The notes beneath the pieces are model-generated. The model ran no database searches. It worked only from the letters and a program-made list of their open reading frames with translations, and had not been told where the DNA came from. This document shows positions 35,664 to 44,647 of a stretch of DNA of 64,000 nucleotides, one piece after another; position 1 is the first letter of the stretch, and each line of letters opens with the position of its first letter. Made by a program: the position numbers and the translations under genes. The stretch is from Croceimicrobium sp963974215 (lineage in GTDB: Bacteria; Bacteroidota; Bacteroidia; Flavobacteriales; Schleiferiaceae): the NCBI GenBank assembly GCA_963974215.1, contig CAXBBL010000001.1, forward strand, positions 496,001 to 560,000, in the 5' to 3' direction.

Positions 35664-36818
35664 ATGGCTAAAAAGGAGCTGAAATTCAATTCATTAACTA
35701 TTCATGGTGGGCAATCTTACGAGGAAGCGACAGGAGCAGTAATGCCTCCGATCTTTCAAACTTCAACTTATGCGCAAACTTCGCCAGGTGTAAATAAAGG
35801 CTATGCCTATTCGCGCAGCGCTAACCCTACAAGGCATGCTTTAGAGAGCTCCATAGCTAGTTTGGAAGGGGTTGAGTATGGCCTGGCCTTCGGGAGTGGC
35901 TTGGCGGCAATTGATGCGGTTATTAAGCTTTTGCAGCCCGGTGATGAGGTGATCTCCACCAACGACTTATATGGTGGCACCTATCGCCTTTTTACCAAGA
36001 TCTTTGAAAGATACGGTATAAAGTTTCATTTTGTCCCCATGGGTCAGGCCCAAGATGTTCTTAAATTTACCAATGCAAATACCAAGCTCATCTGGGTAGA
36101 AACCCCCACCAACCCCATGATGAACATCATTGATATTAAAGCAATGAGCGCTGTGGCCAAAAGTGCCCAAGCCTTATTAGTGGTAGATAACACTTTTGCT
36201 ACGCCTTATTTGCAGCGACCGGTTGAATTTGGTGCCGATATCGTAATGCATAGCGCCACGAAATACCTGGGCGGGCACAGCGATGTGGTATTAGGTTGTT
36301 TAGCGGTTAAAGATAAAGAGGTGGCCGATCAGCTATATTTCATTCAGAATTCTAGCGGGGCCGTATGCGGACCGATGGATGCCTTTTTAACTTTGCGAGG
36401 AATTAAAACCTTACACCTACGCATGGCACGCCACTGTGAAAATGGCAAAGCGGTGGCACACTTTTTACGCAATCACTCAAAGGTAGAAGCGGTCTATTGG
36501 CCAGGTTTTGAAGATCACCCCAATCACGCTATAGCTAAAACACAAATGAAAGACTTTGGTGGAATGGTTAGCTTTAGAGTAAAAGGAGATCGTTTAGAGG
36601 ATGCCATAAACCTTATTTCGAGTTTGAAGTTGATCACCTTGGCCGAATCTTTAGGTGGAGTAGAGTCTTTAGCGGGGCATCCGGTTACGATGACGCATGC
36701 TTCTATTCCCAAAGTAGAACGCGAAAAAACGGGCATTACTGATGGCTTAATTCGCTTGAGTGTAGGGATTGAGGATGAGACGGATTTATTATATGATTTA
36801 GAACAAGCTTTAAAATAA
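35664..36818 (+). CDS. PLP-dependent trans-sulfuration enzyme (cystathionine gamma-synthase/lyase family)
   Basis: 384 residues, normal length. Cys/Met-metabolism PLP family motifs are YAYSRSANPTRHALE (phosphate-binding region), FGSGLAAIDAV, WVETPTNPMMNI, and the Schiff-base lysine in HSATKYLGGHSDVVLG. The C-terminal SLGGVESLAGHPVTMTHASI is also typical. The family includes cystathionine gamma-synthase, beta-lyase and gamma-lyase; the specific reaction cannot be fixed by eye. Cytosolic, acting in methionine/cysteine interconversion. Five bases before an SDR gene, so probably co-transcribed. Confidence 0.92.
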   Translation: MAKKELKFNSLTIHGGQSYEEATGAVMPPIFQTSTYAQTSPGVNKGYAYSRSANPTRHALESSIASLEGVEYGLAFGSGLAAIDAVIKLLQPGDEVISTNDLYGGTYRLFTKIFERYGIKFHFVPMGQAQDVLKFTNANTKLIWVETPTNPMMNIIDIKAMSAVAKSAQALLVVDNTFATPYLQRPVEFGADIVMHSATKYLGGHSDVVLGCLAVKDKEVADQLYFIQNSSGAVCGPMDAFLTLRGIKTLHLRMARHCENGKAVAHFLRNHSKVEAVYWPGFEDHPNHAIAKTQMKDFGGMVSFRVKGDRLEDAINLISSLKLITLAESLGGVESLAGHPVTMTHASIPKVEREKTGITDGLIRLSVGIEDETDLLYDLEQALK

Positions 36819-36823
36819 AAATT

Positions 36824-37531
36824 ATGATCAAGTTTTTCATTACTGGAACAAGCTCTGGCATTGGTAAAGCCTTAGCAGAAAGAGCTTTAGCGGAAGGACA
36901 TTTGGTAACGGGTTTTAGTCGTAGGCATGTTATTGAGCATCCAAACTACAAGCATATTACCATCGATTTAGCCGACTTAAAGGCTTATCATAATATTGGA
37001 TTTGAATGCCCTAAAAAGGTAGAGGCCATTGTTTTGGTTAACAATGCAGGAACCTTAGGTCACGTTAAGCCGGTGGGAAAATTAGATCCCGATCGAGTGG
37101 ATCGCAGCTACCGTATTAATATTATGGCTCCCACCATAATGAGTCATTTGTTTTTAGAAAATTTGGCGCATTCGCCTTGCCCAAAAGTTATTATAAACAT
37201 CTCCTCGGGTGCAGGTTCTTACCCTATTAAAGGTTGGAGTACCTATTGCGCTAGTAAGGCGGCTATTGATATGTTTAGCGAGGTCTTGGCTTTAGATCAC
37301 CCCGAAGTGCGCAGTTATGCAATTTCGCCTGGAATAGTGGATACCGAAATGCAAGGTGAAATTCGTCGTTTGGCTAAAAGCGACTTCCCAGACGTGGATC
37401 GTTTTGTAGAATATAAACGCAACGATGAATTAGCTTCCGCTGATACGGTTGCCGCCAAGCTAATTAAGGTTATCCAAAACCCCGAAGACTTTAAAGAAGT
37501 GCGTCTTTCTTTGCGCAATGTGGACTTGTAA
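36824..37531 (+). CDS. Short-chain dehydrogenase/reductase
   Basis: 235 residues with a Rossmann fold: ITGTSSGIGKALAERAL (TGxxxGIG cofactor loop), LVNNAGTLGHV (NNAG), ISSGAG with the catalytic Ser, and YCASKAAIDMF (YxxxK). The SPGIVDTEMQ segment resembles sepiapterin-reductase-like and benzil-reductase-like SDRs. NAD(P)H-dependent oxidoreductase with unknown substrate. Directly behind the trans-sulfuration enzyme. Confidence 0.9.
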   Translation: MIKFFITGTSSGIGKALAERALAEGHLVTGFSRRHVIEHPNYKHITIDLADLKAYHNIGFECPKKVEAIVLVNNAGTLGHVKPVGKLDPDRVDRSYRINIMAPTIMSHLFLENLAHSPCPKVIINISSGAGSYPIKGWSTYCASKAAIDMFSEVLALDHPEVRSYAISPGIVDTEMQGEIRRLAKSDFPDVDRFVEYKRNDELASADTVAAKLIKVIQNPEDFKEVRLSLRNVDL

Positions 37532-37559
37532 GCTAATTTTACATAGATCTCAGGTTTGT
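37532..37559 (+). repeat. Dispersed intergenic element, copy 5 (weak)
   Basis: Reads GCTAATTTTACATAGATCTC then AGGTTTGT, aligned with the second half of copy 1. It begins directly behind the SDR stop codon. Confidence 0.35.
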
Positions 37560-37656
37560 AGCTCACGAGACAAACTTAAAAGAACGTTAAAGCGCCCAAG
37601 GGTATTAAACCAATTGCCTTTTCTCTATTCTAAGGAGTGAATTTAAATTAAAGAAA

Positions 37657-38028
37657 ATGAAAAAGTTAGTAGCCCTTTTAGGTTTGTCACTCCTCTTCGC
37701 TTTACCCAGTTTTGCCCAAAACAAGCAAGACCGTTTTAAAGACCGCGATCCTCAAGAAATGGTGGATAAGATGTTGTCGAAAATGACTGAGAAATTAGAT
37801 TTATCAGAAGCGCAGCAAAAAGAAATCGAGCCCTTATTACTGGCTCAGGTTCAGAAAAAAATGGAAGAGCGTAAGGCTAATCAGGCCGATCGTAAAGAAA
37901 TGGCTGATAATATGAAAGCGATTTTAACTCCCGATCAGTTTGAGAAGTTTCAAGAGCATTTTAAAAAACGCGCTAAAATGCGTAAAAATGGAAGGAGAGA
38001 ATTACCCACCGAAGCTCCAGAAGATTAA
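37657..38028 (+). CDS. Small periplasmic Spy/CpxP-like helical protein
   Basis: 123 residues: a signal peptide (MKKLVALLGLSLLFALPSFA), then an all-helical, highly charged chain. KLDLSEAQQKEIEPLLLAQV and DQFEKFQEHFKKRAKMRK recall the LTxxQ-type helices of Spy/CpxP proteins and of small Bacteroidota relatives. Those proteins bind unfolded clients or metals in the periplasm; the role here is inference. Single gene ended by a strong terminator. Confidence 0.75.
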   Translation: MKKLVALLGLSLLFALPSFAQNKQDRFKDRDPQEMVDKMLSKMTEKLDLSEAQQKEIEPLLLAQVQKKMEERKANQADRKEMADNMKAILTPDQFEKFQEHFKKRAKMRKNGRRELPTEAPED

Positions 38029-38050
38029 AGAAACATTTTGTTTTCTCTTG

Positions 38051-38084
38051 AAAATGGTCAGAAGAAATTCTGGCCATTTTTTTT
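38051..38084 (+). terminator. Rho-independent terminator
   Basis: AAAATGGTCAGAA and TTCTGGCCATTTT form a long stem with a GAAA loop, followed by T residues to 38084. It lies 23 bases after the Spy-like gene. Confidence 0.88.
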
Positions 38085-38119
38085 GCACTGGTTTATAGAC
38101 CATATTTTATCGTGGCTAT

Positions 38120-38147
38120 CTAATTTTGAACCGAACTGAGGATCTAA
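38120..38147 (+). repeat. Dispersed intergenic element, copy 6 (weak)
   Basis: Reads CTAATTTTGAACCGAACTGA then GGATCTAA, aligned with the second half of copy 1. A short inverted repeat, TACTCCT-AG-AGGAGTA, follows at 38155-38170. Confidence 0.4.
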
Positions 38148-38280
38148 ATGCTATTACTCCTAGAGGAGTAGGCACAAGTCGACTTTATAAATTCTAAAAA
38201 AGCTAACATTTCTTAGCTTCCTTCTAAGCCTTCTTTAGTAATTTGCAGTGTTTTTAAAATCCGAATAAATTAAGATTACC

Positions 38281-39831
38281 ATGTCTAACATGCAAGATAA
38301 AATGGAGCTATTAGAAGCTAAAATAGCTGAAGCTCAGAAAGGTGGTGGTGAGAAGCGCATCGCTGCTCAACACGCCAAGGGTAAATTGACCGCCCGTGAA
38401 AGAATTCACTTTTTGTTAGACGAAGGAAGTTTCGAGGAAACGGGCATGTTGGTAATGCACCGTTCGGTGGATTTCGGATTGGATAAACAGAAAATTTTAG
38501 GAGATGGTGTTGTCACTGGATTTGGAACGATTGATGACCGTTTAGTTTATGTTTTTGCACAAGATTTTACCGTTTTAGGTGGCTCCTTGGCCGAAGCGCA
38601 TGCCGAGAAAATTTGCCAAGTAATGGACCTTGCCATGAAAAATGGCGCGCCTGTTATTGGTCTTAACGATTCTGGGGGTGCCCGTATTCAAGAAGGGGTT
38701 GTTTCGCTCGGTGGCTATGCCGATATATTTTATCGCAATACCAGAGCAAGCGGTGTTATTCCTCAGCTATCAGCTATAATGGGACCTTGCGCGGGTGGGG
38801 CAGTTTACTCACCAGCCTTAACCGATTTTATCGGTATGGTAGAAGGGACCAGCTATATGTTTGTTACCGGCCCTAATGTGGTAAAAACGGTTACCCATGA
38901 AGAAGTTACTTCCGAGGAGTTAGGCGGTGCTTCAGCGCACAGCACCAAGTCGGGTGTGACGCATTTTACCTATGCTAACGAACTGGCTTGCATCAACGGT
39001 TTCCGGAAGTTATTGAGCTATATGCCGCAAAACTGCGAAGAAGACGCACCTTCTTTACCCTACGAAGCAGGCGATGAGAGTCGAGTGGGATTAAACTCGA
39101 TTATTCCCGACAACCCCAATCAACCTTACGATATCCGTGAGGTTATCGATGGCACAGTAGACGAGAATAGCTTTTTAGAAGTACATAAAGATTTCGCCCA
39201 AAATATTGTAGTTGGTTTTGCTCGCTTAGCGGGAAAAAGTATCGGTATTGTGGCGAATCAGCCGGCCTATTTAGCTGGTGTTTTAGACATTGACTCCTCT
39301 ACCAAGGCGGCTCGTTTTGTACGCTTCTGCGATAGCTTTAATATTCCACTATTAGTATTTGAAGATGTGCCAGGTTTCTTGCCCGGAACAGATCAAGAGT
39401 GGAACGCTATAATTACGAATGGGGCGAAATTATTATACGCCTTCAGCGAAGCGACCGTGCCGCGCATTACCGTTATTACCCGTAAAGCCTACGGTGGTGC
39501 TTATGATGTTATGAACTCTAAACACATTGGGGCTGATATGAACTACGCTTGGCCTTCAGCCGAGATTGCCGTTATGGGAGCGAAAGGTGCCGCGGAAATT
39601 ATCTTCCGTAAGGAAATTAAAGCCGCTGCGGACCCAGCAGCTAAACTTGCCGAGAAGGAAGCCGAGTACGCCGAAATCTTCGCTAACCCTTATCGCGCCG
39701 CTGCTCGTGGCTATATAGATCAGGTAATTCGTCCCGATGAAACCCGTCAGAAATTAATTAAGGCTTTCAAAATGCTAGAATCTAAGGTGGATAGCATGCC
39801 GAAGAAGAAGCACGGAAATATTCCTTTATAG
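38281..39831 (+). CDS. Acyl-CoA carboxylase carboxyltransferase (beta) subunit
   Basis: 516 residues, as for propionyl/methylmalonyl-type carboxyltransferases. Motifs: KGKLTARERIHFLLDEGSFE near the N-terminus, GDGVVTGFGTIDDRLVYVFA, LNDSGGARIQEGV (oxyanion/acyl-CoA loop), GPCAGGAVYSPALTDF, and RKAYGGAYDVMNSKHIGAD (second oxyanion hole). It transfers the biotin-bound carboxyl group to an acyl-CoA. No biotin carboxylase or carrier gene adjoins it here, so partners are elsewhere. Acetyl- versus propionyl-CoA preference cannot be told with certainty; the propionyl type is most likely. Confidence 0.93.
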   Translation: MSNMQDKMELLEAKIAEAQKGGGEKRIAAQHAKGKLTARERIHFLLDEGSFEETGMLVMHRSVDFGLDKQKILGDGVVTGFGTIDDRLVYVFAQDFTVLGGSLAEAHAEKICQVMDLAMKNGAPVIGLNDSGGARIQEGVVSLGGYADIFYRNTRASGVIPQLSAIMGPCAGGAVYSPALTDFIGMVEGTSYMFVTGPNVVKTVTHEEVTSEELGGASAHSTKSGVTHFTYANELACINGFRKLLSYMPQNCEEDAPSLPYEAGDESRVGLNSIIPDNPNQPYDIREVIDGTVDENSFLEVHKDFAQNIVVGFARLAGKSIGIVANQPAYLAGVLDIDSSTKAARFVRFCDSFNIPLLVFEDVPGFLPGTDQEWNAIITNGAKLLYAFSEATVPRITVITRKAYGGAYDVMNSKHIGADMNYAWPSAEIAVMGAKGAAEIIFRKEIKAAADPAAKLAEKEAEYAEIFANPYRAAARGYIDQVIRPDETRQKLIKAFKMLESKVDSMPKKKHGNIPL

Positions 39832-39868
39832 TCGCAGCAATTTTTTTCCTTTGCTTTAATTCTGAATC

Positions 39869-41965
39869 ATGGGGAAATTCTTGCGCTATACATTATTATT
39901 CATGTGGGGGACCGCTCTTTGGGGGCAGTCCCCTTCTGCATTTATAAAGGATTTGCACTTAGCAGTAGATACCAATATCTACCGCTGGCCGCAAGATCTA
40001 AGGCGCTTCAATAAGCAGAACTTCCTCTTATTTCAATACACTGAGGCTCTAAGCTTTGCTCAGGTTACCTATCAAAACAGCAATAATGTCAAAGGCTTTC
40101 GCCTGATGCCCAGCAGTGATTATGCAGTGGTAGATAGCTTTAGTGTGGGCGATAAACAGCAGTATAAGATTCGTTTTAATGATTTAAATAATAGCGATTT
40201 TCTCGCTTTAAAGTTTAAAGCTAAACAGGGGGAAGGGCCGCTATTTCAAGTTCCACTTTTGGCCGTGCACCCTACTTATGTGGCTTTTTATCCCAAAGAC
40301 GATGTACTATTTATTGGTGAGGAAAAAGTCTTTGAAATCATTACCAATAACCCTGATAATCTGGTTATAGAGCAGCGTTGGCAGGAGAGCGAAGGTATTA
40401 AGTACCGCTTTTCGCGGGATGGCAGTAGGATTTTAATGCATCTGTCGGCCTTGCAAGCAGGCAAGCAAATTTTAAGCTTTAGCCTGCAAACGAAGAAGCC
40501 TACTCTAAAGAAGGGCAATTTGGTTTTCAGCCTTCCTGCCGTTGAGCAGGAGTTTACAATTAAAACCAGTCGTTTAGCTTTTTTGGATGTAAAGCAGGAA
40601 GACTTTACGCTCGAAATCGCTCAAAATCGGTCCTATGAGATTCAGCTGGAAGATCATCCTTTCTTGGCCATGGGTAAAACCTATCGCATCGAAAACCAAG
40701 AAGAAAAAGGTGGCCCTTTAATCGCGGAGCTATATACCAAAAGCAAACTCAATAATAATAAAGTCCTTTGCCTCCTGCGCCTTTATGCTTACCACCGTAA
40801 ATCGGAAGGCTACCTTTATATTAAGGAGGGCGATAAGGCTCGTTTTATTACCAATTTCAATAGTTATCCAAAAACAGAAATTACGCGCATCTCGCTGCAG
40901 CGTGAAGGAAAAGATTGGCAGGAGAGTTCGGTGGTGTATCCTGGAGAAAATTTGACGATTAAGCTAGAGGGGAAGTCGCTACACTTAGGAGAGATAAGCT
41001 TTTACGGCGCCGCTATTTTAGAAGGAGATACCTTGGTGCGCAATGCCAATGAAGCCTATTTCCGCATTCAAATCCCCATTAATTTGGAGACGCGAAACAT
41101 TGAGATTTTTCAAAATGGCAACAGTCTAGGTAAATCACTGCAGTTACGCGATTACCAAAAGGCGCGTGTCTTCGACTTCATTGATATTCGCTTGGGTTTG
41201 CAACGCTATCAGCTGAATGAATTGGCTAAACCCATTTTTTACGATAAGAGTTTAGCGGATGTTTTAATAAGTTTTGATCCTAAAAAAATTGATGTAGTAG
41301 ATGGCTTGCATGGTAAGCAATATTTGAAGCTGAAAATTAAGATTAGCAATAAGAGTGGCGCTTTAATTGAGCTGCAGGAAATTGAAAACATTGTGATTTG
41401 TCCCGCTTCCAACTCTCCGCGGTTTAAATTTTATAACGAGAAAGATTGCCGCTATGAAGACCTGAATCTGAATGAGGTAATTAATAGTAAAACTTACGAC
41501 TTGCCCGAGTGGTCAACAATTGATTTGGAATTTAGTCACCAAAAAGATAAACACGGCGGTGAAGGCTTTACCAAGAAGGTGCGGATTTATTTGGAGCGCA
41601 AGATTAACTACAATATAGATGTTTCTTTTCCTGCGGGCTTGTTAATATTAAAGGCCGGTGAAAACGACTTCTCAAATTTTGGAGGGATTAGCTTTGCCAT
41701 GATGGCGCAGATGAGTTTTTACCATCCTCGTAAAGTGGCGAAGCTACAGCCTTTTAAGCTCGGAGCAGGTTTTATCGCTTTAGATGCTTTTAACTTTTCC
41801 GAAAATAGCGATAACCGCGATGTCGGTTTGGTTTTCCTTGGTTCACTCTATCCCACGTCTAGTGAAAACCGCTTGAGTTTTCCAATTTATATGGGCTATG
41901 GGTATCTGCTAAAGCAGAAGAAAGGATTCTTTTTAGTGGGGCCAGGTATTCGCGTTAGGTTATAA
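39869..41965 (+). CDS. Large envelope protein of unknown function, barrel-like C-terminus
   Basis: 698 residues with a signal peptide (to about 20). The bulk is strand-rich with no named domain; short units such as TYVAFYPKDDVLFIGEEKVF suggest stacked Ig-like folds. The last 100 residues have alternating amphipathic strands (GGISFAMMAQMSFY, FKLGAGFIALDAFNF, RLSFPIYMGYGYLL) ending in a hydrophobic-Arg terminal strand, GPGIRVRL. This looks like part of an outer-membrane beta barrel or its anchoring hairpins. No T9SS sorting domain. Single gene 37 bases behind the carboxylase. Confidence 0.6.
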   Translation: MGKFLRYTLLFMWGTALWGQSPSAFIKDLHLAVDTNIYRWPQDLRRFNKQNFLLFQYTEALSFAQVTYQNSNNVKGFRLMPSSDYAVVDSFSVGDKQQYKIRFNDLNNSDFLALKFKAKQGEGPLFQVPLLAVHPTYVAFYPKDDVLFIGEEKVFEIITNNPDNLVIEQRWQESEGIKYRFSRDGSRILMHLSALQAGKQILSFSLQTKKPTLKKGNLVFSLPAVEQEFTIKTSRLAFLDVKQEDFTLEIAQNRSYEIQLEDHPFLAMGKTYRIENQEEKGGPLIAELYTKSKLNNNKVLCLLRLYAYHRKSEGYLYIKEGDKARFITNFNSYPKTEITRISLQREGKDWQESSVVYPGENLTIKLEGKSLHLGEISFYGAAILEGDTLVRNANEAYFRIQIPINLETRNIEIFQNGNSLGKSLQLRDYQKARVFDFIDIRLGLQRYQLNELAKPIFYDKSLADVLISFDPKKIDVVDGLHGKQYLKLKIKISNKSGALIELQEIENIVICPASNSPRFKFYNEKDCRYEDLNLNEVINSKTYDLPEWSTIDLEFSHQKDKHGGEGFTKKVRIYLERKINYNIDVSFPAGLLILKAGENDFSNFGGISFAMMAQMSFYHPRKVAKLQPFKLGAGFIALDAFNFSENSDNRDVGLVFLGSLYPTSSENRLSFPIYMGYGYLLKQKKGFFLVGPGIRVRL

Positions 41966-42264
41966 GTAATGGTTCTTTCGGTCATTGTTGAAAACTTTGG
42001 CAGATTAAGTGGGTGTTAATTAAAATTTAACTTTCTAGGATAAAACAATTTGTCGTTATTGCAGTTTTAAATAGTGTCATTAGTACATTAATGGGGGGAG
42101 GTTCAATTTGTAATCTCAATTTAATGCTTTTTAGGGTAATAATAGGTTCTGTCTTCAGGGGAAGGCAGTCATTTATCGTTATTGGCTACTACTTTTATTA
42201 AGAGCAAAGATTCGACTTCCCATTGGTGTTTCAAGGACAGTATTAATATCTAAAATCTGGGGAG

Positions 42265-42876
42265 ATGAAAAGAATAATTGAAACAGGGATTTTAATCCTA
42301 GCAATAATGGCCTCGTTTTCGGCCTTTAAACCAAACGAAATTCTGTCACTAGGAAAAGTGGCGCCCATGGCTGACTTGCCTTTGGCCGACATAAGCGGTA
42401 AAGATGTCACGCTTAGTCAGTTGAAAAAGGAAAAAGGCCTGCTGGTGGTCTTTAGCTGCAATACCTGTCCTTTTGTTTTAGCTTGGGAAGATCAATATCC
42501 TGCCTTAGGAGAGCTTACTAAAAAGTACGACATTGGGATGGTGCTTGTAAATAGCAACGAAAAGAAACGCCAAGGCGATGACAGCATGGAGGAAATGAAA
42601 AAGCACGCCGAAGAAATGAATTATAATACGCCCTATGTTATTGATTCCAATAGTAAGTTGGCAGATTCATTTGGAGCGAAAACAACACCGCATGTATTTT
42701 TATTCGATAGTAATATGAAGTTGGTTTATCGTGGAAGTATAAACGATAAATATGAAAACAAATCGAAAGAAGCGACCAAGCATTATTTAAAAGAAGCTTT
42801 GGAACAATTAAATGAAGGGGAAGAAATATCTAATAATGATACCCGCGAAATAGGTTGCTCTATTAAAAGGGTTTAA
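42265..42876 (+). CDS. Exported thioredoxin-fold / peroxiredoxin-like protein
   Basis: 203 residues: a signal sequence (to about 20), then an AhpC/TSA-thioredoxin fold with the redox motif VFSCNTCPFVLAWEDQYPAL (CxxC). KTTPHVFLFD carries the cis-proline, and a C-terminal GCSIKR tail with a third Cys is typical of one thioredoxin-family clade. It probably catalyses disulfide or peroxide reduction in the periplasm. The gap before it (41966-42264, about 300 bases) holds nothing recognisable. A strong terminator follows. Confidence 0.85.
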   Translation: MKRIIETGILILAIMASFSAFKPNEILSLGKVAPMADLPLADISGKDVTLSQLKKEKGLLVVFSCNTCPFVLAWEDQYPALGELTKKYDIGMVLVNSNEKKRQGDDSMEEMKKHAEEMNYNTPYVIDSNSKLADSFGAKTTPHVFLFDSNMKLVYRGSINDKYENKSKEATKHYLKEALEQLNEGEEISNNDTREIGCSIKRV

Positions 42877-42895
42877 GCCTTTCAAAGACCTCTCA

Positions 42896-42934
42896 AATAG
42901 GCGTCCTGATTAATTTAGGGCGTCTATTTTTTTT
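42896..42934 (+). terminator. Rho-independent terminator
   Basis: AATAGGCGTCCT pairs with AGGGCGTCTATT (12 pairs, two wobbles) over a nine-base loop, followed by a T-run. Confidence 0.85.
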
Positions 42935-43022
42935 GGTACAAATCTCACCTAGAGCTATTTTTTAATTCTCGCCATAAGACTAAAGCTCAGTATTGTGCGT
43001 TAATTTTGAAATTAACTTAGCG

Positions 43023-44486
43023 ATGCGAAATCTAATTTACCTCCTGTTTTTAGTCTTATATAGTATACTTTTTTGGCAGGAAGGCTTAGGAATAAATTTG
43101 ATTATTTTCTCTCTACTCAGTCTGGGTTTTTTAAGATTAGAATCTAAGCAGACTTTTCGTAAAAGTGAAAGCCTTGTTTTGCTCTCATTAATTCTAGCAA
43201 GTGTGAGCCTGCTGCTTTATCATTCCACTCTTAGTATTATTGTTTTCTTCCTAGCATTTAGTACTTACTTAAGTTTTTTGCAACTCGGTTCATTTAGTGT
43301 GCTCGAAGCATTTGTTAATTCCTTTATTTCTTTCTTTTCGCTGCGTGGCCCTTTATTGCCTGATCCCCTTTTAAAAAAAGCGACTCCTTCTAAGGCTTTT
43401 CTTTATATGCGCATTGCTATTCTGCCGCTGCTGATATTTTTCGTCTTCTTTTTGCTTTTTAAAGAGGGTAACCAAATATTCGGGCAGTGGTCTGACGCAG
43501 CATTTGGCAGTTTTTTCAGTTACCTAGATAGGCTAGACATGACCTATCTGTTTTTTCTTTTACTCGGTCTCTTACTTTTAAGATGGATTTTCAAAGACAA
43601 GCGCATAAGGTTTTTAACGCTAAGTGAAAGCAATTTTATTAGCCGAAAATCAAAGAAAAAAAGCTTCGGATCTTTTACAAACTTAAGCTTGAAGCGGGAA
43701 TACCAAAGTGCATTTCTTCTTTTCTCCATGCTTAACCTACTCCTCTTCATTGTAAATTTCATTGATATAAAGTGGGTGTGGTTTCAATTTTATGTACCCG
43801 AAAGTTTTAGCCTAAAAGATTTCGTGCATGAAGGAGTGGGGTACCTTATTTTCAGCTTGGTACTATCTGCTGGTCTTATTTTTTATTACTTCCGTGCTAA
43901 TCTTAACTTTTACCCCAAAAATGGCGGGCTAAGGTTTCTTGCTCAAATATGGGTTTTGCAAAATGCAGTCTTGGCCCTTTCCGTGGCCCGTCGAACTTTT
44001 TATTATATCGGGTTTCATGGTTTGGCCGATCGCCGCATTGCAGTGCTAGTTTTCATCGCAATCATTCTGTTTGCTTTAGGGCTTTTGGTTTATAAGCTAT
44101 CTACTAAACGTAATAATAGCTATGTTTTAAAGCAAAGTTCAGGCTTTACTCTCGCTTTTCTAGCTGCTTTAAGCATAGTAAACTGGGATCAGCAGGTCGC
44201 CGTATATAATCTAAATCATGGGCAGGCAAATGAAATCGATGTAGCCCATTACCTTGCACTTTCGCCTCGTGTTTACCCAACGCTTTATGCTAATTTAGAA
44301 CGGATAGAATACCAGATTGAGCGACATTTGGAAAATGAGGTGCGTTGGGTTTATATAGATAGCATTGAAGAGTTTAAAACTCGCCTAGACACAAAAAAGG
44401 AACAATTTCTCTTGACCGAAAGGAGACAGAGCTGGCGTAGTTGGAATTATGCCGATGCGCAGGCTATACGTGAGCTGAAACTTTAA
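43023..44486 (+). CDS. Polytopic membrane protein, DUF4173/DUF4153-like
   Basis: 487 residues from ATG 43023 (an in-frame TTG at 42993 would add ten non-hydrophobic residues). About ten to twelve membrane helices cover residues 5-390, with a soluble C-terminal stretch of about 100 residues. The arrangement plus WVLQNAVLALSVARRTFYYI and GLADRRIAVLVF resembles the DUF4173 family, whose function is unknown. A soluble tail after the last helix includes NHGQANEIDVAHYLALSP. Single gene between a terminator and an intergenic repeat. Confidence 0.7.
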   Translation: MRNLIYLLFLVLYSILFWQEGLGINLIIFSLLSLGFLRLESKQTFRKSESLVLLSLILASVSLLLYHSTLSIIVFFLAFSTYLSFLQLGSFSVLEAFVNSFISFFSLRGPLLPDPLLKKATPSKAFLYMRIAILPLLIFFVFFLLFKEGNQIFGQWSDAAFGSFFSYLDRLDMTYLFFLLLGLLLLRWIFKDKRIRFLTLSESNFISRKSKKKSFGSFTNLSLKREYQSAFLLFSMLNLLLFIVNFIDIKWVWFQFYVPESFSLKDFVHEGVGYLIFSLVLSAGLIFYYFRANLNFYPKNGGLRFLAQIWVLQNAVLALSVARRTFYYIGFHGLADRRIAVLVFIAIILFALGLLVYKLSTKRNNSYVLKQSSGFTLAFLAALSIVNWDQQVAVYNLNHGQANEIDVAHYLALSPRVYPTLYANLERIEYQIERHLENEVRWVYIDSIEEFKTRLDTKKEQFLLTERRQSWRSWNYADAQAIRELKL

Positions 44487-44512
44487 GTAGGACCCTAGCA
44501 GGTGGAAAACCG

Positions 44513-44575
44513 AGTTTTTAAAACTGAGTTCGATGAGAAGTTAGGCCTCAGACCTTTTGTAAATAGTGGGTTTTA
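44513..44575 (-). repeat. Dispersed intergenic element, copy 7 (long form)
   Basis: Minus strand reads AAACCCACTATTTACAAAAG, then GTCTGAGGCCTAACTTCTCA, then TCGAACTCAGTTTTAAA. Nearly the same as copy 3 over the first 47 bases, and it shares the CGAACTCAGTTT half with copies 1 and 2. It lies upstream of purQ. Confidence 0.6.
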
Positions 44576-44625
44576 AGGAAGACTAAAATCTACCATTTAC
44601 GCCAAAGATATCTTTGCGGATATAC

Positions 44626-44633
44626 TACCTTTG
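44626..44633 (+). promoter_or_regulatory. Probable -7 box (TACCTTTG)
   Basis: TAnnTTTG 15 bases before the purQ ATG, implying a very short leader. A second similar octamer TATCTTTG lies at 44609-44616. Confidence 0.5.
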
Positions 44634-44647
44634 CAAAAATTCGAGCG

